Assembly (NCBI GenBank): GCA_009782695.1
Contig: WRIO01000028.1
Location: forward strand, 1 to 8,901
Reading direction: 5' to 3'
From: Candidatus Cloacimonadota bacterium
GTDB taxonomy: Bacteria; Cloacimonadota; Cloacimonadia; Cloacimonadales; WRIO01
Length of the DNA: 8,901 nucleotides
Below are positions 1 to 6,229 of the stretch, in pieces. Within the stretch, counting starts at the first letter, position 1. Each line of letters starts with the position of its first letter. Both the position numbers and the translations under genes were made by a program. The notes under the pieces are model-generated. The model saw nothing but the letters and a program-made list of their open reading frames with translations. It did no database searches and was not told where the DNA came from.

Positions 1-559
1 TATTGTGTCCGTCTTCTGATGTCTGCAGACATTCATTCAGCACCATAACGCAAATATTCACAAGCATTTTATATGTGGAATTGTGCCGAGTGAAATGAAC
101 ACTATTCATCTTAATACTTTTAAAGTCTATTTTATCGATATTTGCAAGGTATGGCAGAACCTTTTTTAAAATATCTTTATTTTTTCGCTGAACATTACGA
201 TGGTATATTAGATACATCAAGGTGGACTTCAATATCTGGTTCATGAAGTTATTTTCTGACAACTCATCATAAGAGCAAGACATTTTTAGCTTTTCTTGCA
301 TTTTAAGGCGATATGACTCTTTCAGGTTTACCTTGCCTCTTATGGTTGACAAATTATCGTTTACTTCTACATATTCTCTGTAAAATCCATGTTTTAGTTG
401 TTCTGTCATACCCTTTGCCAATATCAGAGCTAAAAGGTCATAAATATTTTCAAAGTCCTCTGTTTGTATATCATCATAGTTATTTTGCTGCAGATTATGA
501 TAGGCATAAGACAGCATGTAATAGATGTTTTTTATTAGAATAGTGCTATTTTTACTCAC
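1..559 (-). CDS. mcrC: McrC-like subunit of McrBC restriction system, N-terminal part (cut by window edge)
   Basis: McrC is the nuclease partner of the GTPase McrB in modification-dependent (type IV) restriction. About 186 residues are visible. They begin MSKNSTILIKNIYYMLSYAY, matching the family's conserved start (I-x-NIYYMLSYA). The later segments LSTIRGKVNLKES and CSYDELSENNFMNQILK match the typical McrC 'L.G.I....' and 'Y.E.s.dn..N..lk' regions. The start chosen is GTG at 559-557: an ATG 14 codons later would remove the conserved NIYY segment. GGAAG at 569-573 lies 9 nt upstream as a plausible ribosome site. The GTG lies inside the last codons of mcrB, so the two genes are probably translationally coupled. 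The PD-(D/E)XK nuclease domain expected in the C-terminal half is outside the window, so activity cannot be judged. Family identity is firm; the substrate (5-methylcytosine or another mark) is unknown. Confidence 0.88.
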   Translation of the reverse strand, partial: MSKNSTILIKNIYYMLSYAYHNLQQNNYDDIQTEDFENIYDLLALILAKGMTEQLKHGFYREYVEVNDNLSTIRGKVNLKESYRLKMQEKLKMSCSYDELSENNFMNQILKSTLMYLIYHRNVQRKNKDILKKVLPYLANIDKIDFKSIKMNSVHFTRHNSTYKMLVNICVMVLNECLQTSEDGHN

Positions 560-2240
560 TTCTTAAAACTTCCAATAGCTTGTCAGTCCATTCTTCATGT
601 TTTTTAGGGACATCGAACCAATATTCTTTTATCATTGGTATAATGTCATATTTTATCACTCGGGTCAGCCATTCTTTTGTGAACTCTTCCTGTCCGCAGA
701 AATAGCTATGTCCTATGCAAAAACCAGCTCCTAATGAAGCATCCTCTGATATTTCTTTATTCATTTTTTTGATGGTTTCGATGATTTTGTCAAACATGCT
801 GGAGTGGAATAAGCTTTGGTATTCTTTAAATCTTTCGTTATCTAATGCTGGTGTCATATCATAGAAGCTAAACCGTCTCCTGAGTGCATAATCGATCATC
901 GCCAAGCTCCTGTCCGCTGTATTCATCATGCCTATGATATACAGATTTTCAGGAACACAAAATTGTCTGTTATCATAAGCCATTGTCATGTTCTCATCAC
1001 GATAATCACTCTCTATCATCATGAGTAGTTCGCCGAATATTTTACTAAGGTTGCCACGATTAATCTCGTCAATGATAAAGAAATAGTCGTTATCCCGGTC
1101 TTTATCTGCCTCCATACAGAAATCGTAGAATATCCCAGTTTGTAATTCAAACCCATCTCCGTCTGGTTTATAACCCATTATAAAGTCCTCATAAGAATAA
1201 TTCTGGTGAAACTGGACTAATTTGACTTTACTTTCATCTTTATAACCAATAATAGAATATGCCAATCTCTTTGCTGTGAATGTCTTTCCTACACCAGGTG
1301 CTCCTTGTAGAATTATGTTCTTTTTATGATATAGAAGGGAAGTGAGCGAATTATACTCTGCTTCTGAAATATAGACATCGGTTAGAAAATCAGACTTGGT
1401 GTAGGATTTCTTAGAAACTTTCTGTTCAAAAGTATTTAGTTCGTCTAATGTTTCATCAAAAGGTTGCAATTCATCATCATCTAAGCTAACATAATCGTTA
1501 TTTTTATATACATATCCTATTCTTATATCATTAAGTTCAAGTCCACAATGCTCAGCAAACATTTTTATTTTGTAGATAATTTGTTGAGTTGATAAATGAG
1601 TTTCTAAAAATAATATTTCCGTGATTTTCTTGGGAGCAGACATATTTGATGAATCATCTGATATGTCAATTCTTTTAGTATTTCTAAGTTTATCTCCTGA
1701 TAATTGTTCAATTTTATGAGTAAAATCTGTGTGAAGTGCTTTCATAAAATAAACATATAAAGCTGACCAGTTATCAACTTTTTCATGTCTTTTTTTGTAT
1801 TCTATAAAAACAGGTTTAGTTCTGTTAGTTCTAAAATGGTAATGATTATTAAAATCAACATAATGAATGTCTGATTCAGTATCTAATACACTATTATTTA
1901 AATATTCATAATACCTTATGAGCCATTCCATGCCTAGTGAAAAAGCATTATTACCATTATTAATATTGATCTCTTCGTAATTTGGAGCCTCTTTGTATTT
2001 TTCAAATAATGCCTTCAATTCTGATGATGATGTGCATAAAAATGGGTCTTTTTCTTCATCAGACAAGTAAATAGCTAGTTTTGAAGGAGATGTGATTATA
2101 GCCCTTACATAATTACTTACTGTAATTTCGGAATAAATCACTCCTCTATTGCTTTTATAAGTCATCAGCCAATTTTTAAAATCTTCTGGATTGACTCCTT
2201 CTAAGGAGATTTTATTATTTTCTTGTATAAATCTGTCCAT
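552..2240 (-). CDS. mcrB: McrB-like AAA+ GTPase of McrBC restriction system, with atypical N-terminal domains
   Basis: McrB binds modified DNA through its N-terminus and uses a GTP-hydrolysing AAA+ ring to translocate and activate McrC. Seen here (562 aa): Walker A GAPGVGKT at 313-320; Walker B YFFIIDEINRGN at 386-397 (D391, E392); the McrB signature MNTADRS at 439-445, followed by DYALRRRF ending at 457. The C-terminal lid region follows to 562. The N-terminal 300 residues are not E. coli McrB-like. Residues 1-117 read like a small helical SAM-like, integrase-type domain (FKNWL...VSNYVRAI...MEWLIRYYEYLN). Residues about 150-247 (WSALYVYF...RIDIS...FLETHLSTQQIIYKIK...LELNDIRI) resemble a domain I recall from other restriction-linked proteins. 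Both N-terminal assignments are inference. ATG at 2240 has AGAGGA (2246-2251) 5 nt upstream. It overlaps mcrC by 8 nt. GC is about 28% over the N-terminal half and about 36% over the AAA+ half by hand count. Confidence 0.9.
   Translation of the reverse strand: MDRFIQENNKISLEGVNPEDFKNWLMTYKSNRGVIYSEITVSNYVRAIITSPSKLAIYLSDEEKDPFLCTSSSELKALFEKYKEAPNYEEININNGNNAFSLGMEWLIRYYEYLNNSVLDTESDIHYVDFNNHYHFRTNRTKPVFIEYKKRHEKVDNWSALYVYFMKALHTDFTHKIEQLSGDKLRNTKRIDISDDSSNMSAPKKITEILFLETHLSTQQIIYKIKMFAEHCGLELNDIRIGYVYKNNDYVSLDDDELQPFDETLDELNTFEQKVSKKSYTKSDFLTDVYISEAEYNSLTSLLYHKKNIILQGAPGVGKTFTAKRLAYSIIGYKDESKVKLVQFHQNYSYEDFIMGYKPDGDGFELQTGIFYDFCMEADKDRDNDYFFIIDEINRGNLSKIFGELLMMIESDYRDENMTMAYDNRQFCVPENLYIIGMMNTADRSLAMIDYALRRRFSFYDMTPALDNERFKEYQSLFHSSMFDKIIETIKKMNKEISEDASLGAGFCIGHSYFCGQEEFTKEWLTRVIKYDIIPMIKEYWFDVPKKHEEWTDKLLEVLRSE
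557..573 (-). promoter_or_regulatory. mcrC ribosome site and GTG start nested in the end of mcrB
   Basis: On the minus strand GGAAG (573-569) is followed after 9 nt by GTG (559-557). Continuing as GTGAGTAA, it holds both the mcrC start and the mcrB stop (TAA, 554-552). The 8-nt overlap suggests that ribosomes finishing mcrB start mcrC, which would keep the two subunits in a set ratio. The GTG is preferred because only it keeps the conserved NIYY segment of McrC. Confidence 0.6.
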
Positions 2241-2445
2241 GTAAATCCTCTGTTATATTCAGTAGTTAATTCTTTATAAAATATAACTCAATTATTTCAT
2301 AAATGATACATTTTCACTTTAGATTAACCCAAATTCACTCTATTGAAAGGCTCTCTTTAAGATACAAAATCGCCTTTATTTTATCATTTTCACAAGAGCA
2401 AAGATAATATTTTACCCTTTTTTTGTCAATATAAAATAAGTCACA
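2241..2445 (-). promoter_or_regulatory. AT-rich leader and putative promoter region of mcrB
   Basis: This strongly AT-rich stretch lies upstream of mcrB and carries no credible gene. On the minus strand, AGAGGA at 2251-2246 is the ribosome site. The best promoter-like pair I see is TTGGGT (2332-2327) and TATCAT (2308-2303), 18 nt apart, leaving a leader of roughly 60 nt. Both boxes are imperfect and AT-rich DNA yields such matches by chance, so this is a weak proposal. No operator palindrome or riboswitch-like fold was found. Confidence 0.25.
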
Positions 2446-2633
2446 GTAGCGGAGAGCGTCCCTGCTCTCCATTACCTGATTTCCGTAGGGAACAGCCTCT
2501 CGAAGCGAACATCGTTCCGCTAACATCAGCGTGTAGCAAACCTTCTTTTCCCCGTCCCTGCGGGAAGGGGTGGCAGGCGCTAGCCTGACGGGGCAGGAGA
2601 ATTTAAAATGGAGAGCGGGACGCTCTCCGCTAC
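2446..2633. repeat. GC-rich structured intergenic element bounded by a long inverted repeat (MITE-like or palindromic repeat)
   Basis: A 188-bp GC-rich block sits in AT-rich surroundings. Its ends are a perfect 17-bp inverted repeat, 2446-2462 against 2617-2633. Allowing one extra base (2463), the arms extend to 2446-2473 and 2607-2633. Each arm is itself a hairpin: GGAGAGC/GCTCTCC at 2451-2470 and GGAGAGCG/CGCTCTCC at 2610-2628. Inside lie further stems: AGCGAAC with GTTCCGCT (2504-2521, one bulge), CCCCGTC with GACGGGG (2550-2556 and 2587-2593), and CAGGC with GCCTG (2574-2587). A small GTCC-gca-GGAC hairpin (2641-2651) follows outside. No clear target-site duplication is visible. No transposase or protein is recognisable, so this looks like a non-autonomous dispersed repeat rather than a gene. 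Copy number elsewhere in the genome cannot be seen. Confidence 0.7.
2610..2628 (-). terminator. Possible terminator hairpin for the wzx transcript (arm of the GC-rich element)
   Basis: On the minus strand this is an 8-bp stem, GGAGAGCG-tcc-CGCTCTCC, followed by ATTTTAAATT. It lies about 90 nt past the wzx stop and before mcrB. The stem is strong but the T run is short and interrupted, so it is a poor intrinsic terminator by the usual rule. It may simply be part of the repeat element. Confidence 0.25.
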
Positions 2634-2660
2634 AAAATCCGTCCGCAGGACACCACATTT

Positions 2661-2716
2661 ATAATTTATAATTTATAATTTATAATTTCTAATTTCTAAT
2701 TTCTAATTTCTAATTT
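2661..2716. repeat. Eight-copy 7-bp tandem repeat (ATAATTT x4, CTAATTT x4)
   Basis: Eight exact heptamers run without interruption: four ATAATTT (2661-2688) then four CTAATTT (2689-2716), preceded by a partial unit ATTT. The array ends 3 nt before the TGA stop of wzx (2722-2720 on the minus strand), so it lies at the start of that gene's 3' untranslated region. Two neighbouring blocks that differ in one base suggest two rounds of local expansion. Spacing is 7 bp with no unique spacers, so it is not a CRISPR array. Its length is likely to vary between strains by slippage. Confidence 0.9.
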
Positions 2717-2719
2717 AAC

Positions 2720-4135
2720 TCACCCTCTCCATTGACGATAAATCCTCATCCCCTCTTTGTAATACATAACCAAGATCAAGGACATAAATAACAAAATAAA
2801 AACAACAGTCGCAGGGGTTAAGCCGAAATAATTCACCTCTATGAAGAACACCAGAAACATAATCATCATAAAATATGTTTTTAGCTCTATCACTATCATC
2901 TTTCTGATAAAGACCACTATGATCATCAATAGCAGGAAGCTTGAGACATATCCACACGAGGTGGCTATCGTTGCGCCTACTATGCCATACTTTGGGATCA
3001 AAAAGTGATTTAAAGTGATATTTAAAACGCACCCCATAAAATGGGCGATGAGAGAAATATATGACTGTCGTTTATTAAAAATCTGCTGCTCAACTATAAA
3101 TATCAAGATTAGTAGCAAAGGGTTCATAAATAGATAGGGGAAGACAATAACCCCGAGCCGATAATCCCCTGTGAATAGCAGGTTAAAGATCAACCCTTTA
3201 CAAAGGAAAACTGAGGCAAAGAACAGGGAAAAAGCTGCGAATGTCAGGGCTAAAGCTTTGCCTATTAGTTCTTTGTAATCTGGGTCATTTATCCTTTTTA
3301 GGCTAAAATAGAACCAGTAACTACTAAAAGCTATCATAATGACACCACTCATCGAGGCTAATTTCGAACCAAAAGCATAGACACCTAAATCTGCATAGTC
3401 TAAATATCGGAGGATCATGATCCTATCTGTCACCTGATAAACCACAAAGATCAGGTTGATAGGGATATAAGGCAAGCCGAACTTTAGCATACCGAGAAGC
3501 AGCTTCAGGTCAAAAGAACCTTTTAGGAAATATCTATGGTTATAGCACCAATAATAGCAGATCAGTACTGCATCTGAAACTATCAAACCCCACATCAGAC
3601 TATAAAACCCAAAATGCATTAAAAGCATGATGATAGCGATAGTTTTCTGAGTAATAGCCCTTATCAGACCGCCTATCATGATTATCTTTCTTTTATTCTC
3701 CATCCTGACAGGCAATTTGATCATTTCATGTAAAACACTTACAAGTATGTAAAAAACTGATAAAGTAAATATATGCTCATGTTCTGAACCCATATTTAGA
3801 ATATCATTAAAAAAGCCCTTGAAAGAGAGCAATACAGTTACAAAAAAGATAGAATTAAAAAGAACTACCCGAAAAGAAGTGGTGCATACATTATACTTAA
3901 AATTTATATCATCTTTTTCAAAAAAATCACGGTAAGTGGAATTATAAAAGGCGGAAATCAAGACATTATAACCTATCACCTGGATGATAAGGAACAGGTC
4001 ATAAGCTCCGAAAGATGAGGTGTTTGGTAATAATCTCGTTATAATCGGAAGGAAAATAAACGGGATAATTCTATTTAGTATCTCTATAAATGTATATGAG
4101 ATAAAATTATCGATAAATGATTTGGCTCTGCTCAA
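2720..4135 (-). CDS. wzx: Wzx-type polysaccharide flippase (MOP/MVF superfamily membrane protein)
   Basis: This family flips lipid-linked oligosaccharide units from the cytoplasmic to the periplasmic face of the inner membrane. The 471-aa product is almost wholly hydrophobic, consistent with 12-14 helices and the usual family length. The N-terminus has the family pattern of an amphipathic start, then FIFLPIITRLLP (about 26-37) and SFGAYDLF (41-48). The middle has ILRYLDYADLGVYAFGSKLA (241-260). The C-terminal half carries the hallmark NITLNHFLIPKYGIVGATIA (372-391). The start is TTG at 4135-4133, preceded by a strong GGAGGT at 4146-4141, 5 nt before the TTG. Only about 106 nt separate it from the secreted-protein gene upstream on the same strand, so they may share a transcript. 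It runs opposite to wzz, wzy and the glycosyltransferases. The role is confident by family and context; the substrate glycan is unknown. Confidence 0.88.
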   Translation of the reverse strand: MSRAKSFIDNFISYTFIEILNRIIPFIFLPIITRLLPNTSSFGAYDLFLIIQVIGYNVLISAFYNSTYRDFFEKDDINFKYNVCTTSFRVVLFNSIFFVTVLLSFKGFFNDILNMGSEHEHIFTLSVFYILVSVLHEMIKLPVRMENKRKIIMIGGLIRAITQKTIAIIMLLMHFGFYSLMWGLIVSDAVLICYYWCYNHRYFLKGSFDLKLLLGMLKFGLPYIPINLIFVVYQVTDRIMILRYLDYADLGVYAFGSKLASMSGVIMIAFSSYWFYFSLKRINDPDYKELIGKALALTFAAFSLFFASVFLCKGLIFNLLFTGDYRLGVIVFPYLFMNPLLLILIFIVEQQIFNKRQSYISLIAHFMGCVLNITLNHFLIPKYGIVGATIATSCGYVSSFLLLMIIVVFIRKMIVIELKTYFMMIMFLVFFIEVNYFGLTPATVVFILLFMSLILVMYYKEGMRIYRQWRG

Positions 4136-4146
4136 ATAAAACCTCC
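4133..4146 (-). promoter_or_regulatory. Strong ribosome site serving a TTG start (wzx)
   Basis: GGAGGT (4146-4141) is followed by TTTAT, a spacing of 5 nt from the last T of the site, and then TTG (4135-4133). No ATG lies nearby in frame, and the conserved N-terminal flippase sequence begins directly at this TTG. A weak start codon paired with the best ribosome site in the window may keep this membrane protein at a moderate level; that reading is inference. Confidence 0.7.
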
Positions 4147-4241
4147 ATAGATATATAATTAAACCATCTTTTATAAGCTCTGTTTTTAGTCAACCATTTT
4201 TAATCTATCTTTGAATAGAGTAAAAAACAGGACACTATTAA

Positions 4242-4892
4242 TTAATTAGCTCTGATTTCCGCATTATCAAGATATGCATATTTAACAAATACTTCTTTTT
4301 CTATCATTTGAACAAGCTCATTTCCATCTATCAAATAAGGATTGAAGTAAAAGGAATAAGTATTTATACTTATATGACTCCTTAAAAGCTTAAATTGATA
4401 TTTTTCATATCTTTGAATAAATGCCCTCATCTCGTCTTCTGATATTCGATGATTAAAACAAACGCTAATTTTACTTTTCGGTTCTAATGGTCTCCCCTTT
4501 ACATCGTAACTGTATTCTATTTTTTCAGGTGCTGTCTGGACAGAATACCTCTGTCCAAATTGTTTTGGGTGAAACTCTACCCAGATTACACTGCTCTCTT
4601 TTTTGATATTTTCGGCTATTAACTGGTTCATAAACACAGAATCAGAATATACAAATTGTTTTAGATTAGTTTGGTTAGCAGCATCCCATGGATAGTCAAT
4701 CTCTTCTTTTTCCCGGAAATTGTGTTTCGGGAATTTTGAGATAATTTTAGCAAGCTCCTTATCCTCTACATTGTCTTTAAATTTAATAGTCATTTCCAGA
4801 TCATAGCCGGTAGCACTTACTACCGGTAAAGATAGAAGACTCACTCCTATTGCACAGATTAACAGCACTGTTAATATCATTTTATTTTTCAT
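4242..4892 (-). CDS. Secreted protein of unknown function; tandem subtilase-propeptide (inhibitor I9-like) domains
   Basis: No named family is recognised with certainty. The 216-aa product starts with a clear Sec signal peptide: MKNK, a hydrophobic core, and a cleavage site near VSA-TG at about 27. There is no lipobox cysteine. The mature part splits into two related halves. Half 1 (about 31-112) begins DLEMTIKFKDNVEDKELAKI and ends SSVIWVEFHPKQF. Half 2 (about 140-214) begins KISVCFNHRISEDEMRAFIQ and ends VFVKYAYLDNAEI. Each follows the beta-strand/helix/.../helix/'xVxYAxxN' order of subtilisin propeptides and I9-like inhibitors ('I.V.FK..v...e...l' and 'V.yaepn'). No protease domain follows. 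So it could be a stand-alone protease inhibitor or chaperone, or an unrelated ferredoxin-like duplication. ATG at 4892 has AGAGGA (4902-4897) 4 nt upstream. It lies in the polysaccharide locus, divergent from wzz and upstream of wzx. The gene call is firm; the function is a hypothesis. Confidence 0.8.
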   Translation of the reverse strand: MKNKMILTVLLICAIGVSLLSLPVVSATGYDLEMTIKFKDNVEDKELAKIISKFPKHNFREKEEIDYPWDAANQTNLKQFVYSDSVFMNQLIAENIKKESSVIWVEFHPKQFGQRYSVQTAPEKIEYSYDVKGRPLEPKSKISVCFNHRISEDEMRAFIQRYEKYQFKLLRSHISINTYSFYFNPYLIDGNELVQMIEKEVFVKYAYLDNAEIRAN

Positions 4893-5062
4893 TTTATCCT
4901 CTATTTATCTAATACTGCACCTTTTTCTAAATAGCATAGTTTTTGTCAAACCTATTAGAGTAATATCAAGAATCATATAAAAGTGTAACATTTTAATGCA
5001 ATTATAGTTTCATAAAATAAAAATAATTTGCATATTTAGTGCTCATAAATAAAGAGGGTTAT
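4893..5062. promoter_or_regulatory. Divergent AT-rich intergenic region between the secreted-protein gene and wzz
   Basis: This stretch of about 170 nt must hold the promoters for both directions, because both flanking genes start here. A TTGACA box is present on the minus strand (4949-4944) but has no good -10 box at 16-18 nt. TTGTCA (4943-4948), TATAGT (5003-5008) and TAAAAT (5013-5018) on the plus strand likewise lack convincing partners. No JUMPstart/ops-like element or strong palindrome is visible. The region is identified by position rather than by motif. Confidence 0.35.
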
Positions 5063-6229
5063 GTGGAAAAACAAAATTTTAATGTTTTAGATGTTATTAT
5101 TATTTTACTAAAAAGAAAAACTTTTATCATGGTTTTTACTTTAATATTTTCGCTGATAGCGGTGTGCTATTCACTGCTGGCTACAGAATATTGGACTTCT
5201 AAATTTCTAGTTTTGCCGCTAGCTTCACAAGGTTTGGGTAGTATCGGTTCTTTGGCTGAGAGCATAGGTTTAGCAGCAGGCGCGACCACAACTCCAAAGC
5301 AACTAGGTATCAAATACTCAGCCCTTTTGAAAAGCAAAACTATTACCCATATCACTATCGATAAATTTGACCTGATAAATTATTATAAAGTGAAAATCAA
5401 AGATGGGGACAAAGACAAAGCATTAGAGACGGTTTACAAGGTTTTTCACAATGATATGTTTGATATCAAACTAAGCGATGAAACATATTTTATGAGCGTA
5501 GCCGTTACCACAAAAAATAAGCAGTTTTCAAAAGAAATCGCAGAATACTATCTCGAAACACTCTTAGATTATGTGAAAAATAACAAAAACAACACGGGGC
5601 GTCAAAAGAGAGAACTATTTGAGACCAGAGTAGATCAGGTAATGAGCGAAATCGAAGGTTTAGTAGCTATCATCGGTGAATACCAAAAAGAAAATAACAT
5701 CATAGACATTGAAAATCAAGCAAAAGCGGCGATAGAAGGATATTACAAAGTATTGGTAGATTTGGTAGAGCTCGATGTTGAGCTGATTTATACCGAAAAA
5801 TTTTTACAAAATTCTCCAAAGCATATTAGTTTGAAAGAGAAAAAAGATAGTTTTTTGGAAGCCCTGCAAAAATTGGAAAAAGAATCTGGTGAGACACCTT
5901 ATTTATTGCCATTGAATAATATCACTGACAGCTATTTGACTATCCAAGATATAAAAATGAGGATAGAAGTATTAGAAAAGGTTCTGATGACTATTTACCC
6001 GCAGTTAGAGCTAGCGAGGATAGAAGAGATAGACAATATGGATCAGATAGAAATCATAGACTATCCGAATATTCCGGGTAAAAGATCACATCCAAAGAGA
6101 GCATTGATATGCGTCCTAACCTTTTTTGTCTCGCTTTTATTTGCCTCAGGTTCAGTCTTGGTTTACGACCATCTAAACACGACAGAAAGCGATAAAATAA
6201 AGGAGATATGGAAAAACCTATTTCGATAG
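5063..6229 (+). CDS. wzz: Wzz-type polysaccharide chain-length determinant (polysaccharide co-polymerase)
   Basis: Wzz proteins sit in the inner membrane with a large periplasmic helical domain and, together with the Wzy polymerase, set the length of the glycan. The 388-aa product has TM1 at about 21-40 and a periplasmic domain rich in charged coiled helices (about 120-325). It then has the proline-rich segment YPNIPGKRSHPKR (334-346), leading into TM2 at 347-368 with small residues (FASGS). This is the family pattern. No tyrosine-kinase domain follows, so it is the short O-antigen type rather than a kinase fusion. I chose GTG at 5063: AGAGGG (5053-5058) precedes it by 4 nt and it puts VEKQNFNVLD at the N-terminus. 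An in-frame GTG at 5039 would add 8 residues but has no ribosome site. The glycine/alanine-rich LGSIGSLAESIGLAAG segment (58-73) is usual for Wzz-like proteins. First gene of the plus-strand operon; it overlaps wzy by 22 nt. Confidence 0.88.
   Translation: MEKQNFNVLDVIIILLKRKTFIMVFTLIFSLIAVCYSLLATEYWTSKFLVLPLASQGLGSIGSLAESIGLAAGATTTPKQLGIKYSALLKSKTITHITIDKFDLINYYKVKIKDGDKDKALETVYKVFHNDMFDIKLSDETYFMSVAVTTKNKQFSKEIAEYYLETLLDYVKNNKNNTGRQKRELFETRVDQVMSEIEGLVAIIGEYQKENNIIDIENQAKAAIEGYYKVLVDLVELDVELIYTEKFLQNSPKHISLKEKKDSFLEALQKLEKESGETPYLLPLNNITDSYLTIQDIKMRIEVLEKVLMTIYPQLELARIEEIDNMDQIEIIDYPNIPGKRSHPKRALICVLTFFVSLLFASGSVLVYDHLNTTESDKIKEIWKNLFR

Noticed and set aside
313..543. Plus-strand open frame of 76 codons
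   Set aside because: It lies antisense to the conserved N-terminus of McrC, has no ribosome site and resembles no protein.
2335..2658. Minus-strand open frame of 107 codons upstream of mcrB
   Set aside because: Most of it runs through the GC-rich hairpin element. The protein is rich in Cys/Arg/Pro without domain character, and the frame is explained by the lack of stops in GC-rich DNA.
2661..2716. CRISPR array
   Set aside because: The 7-bp units are directly adjacent with no spacers, and no cas genes are visible.
2715..3032. Minus-strand open frame of 105 codons
   Set aside because: It overlaps wzx in another frame on the same strand, and the wzx frame has clear family motifs throughout.
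4180..4230. CTGTTTTT / AAAAACAG inverted repeat as a terminator after the secreted-protein gene
   Set aside because: The arms are AT-rich and 35 nt apart with no following T run, so this is likely chance in AT-rich DNA.
4944..4949. TTGACA on the minus strand as the -35 box of the secreted-protein gene
   Set aside because: No acceptable -10 box lies 16-18 nt downstream, so it is noted only within the divergent region.
5039..5062. Longer wzz starting at GTG 5039
   Set aside because: No ribosome site precedes 5039, whereas AGAGGG sits just upstream of the in-frame GTG at 5063.
5167..5355. Minus-strand open frame of 62 codons
   Set aside because: It is antisense to the wzz N-terminal region, with no start context or recognisable protein.
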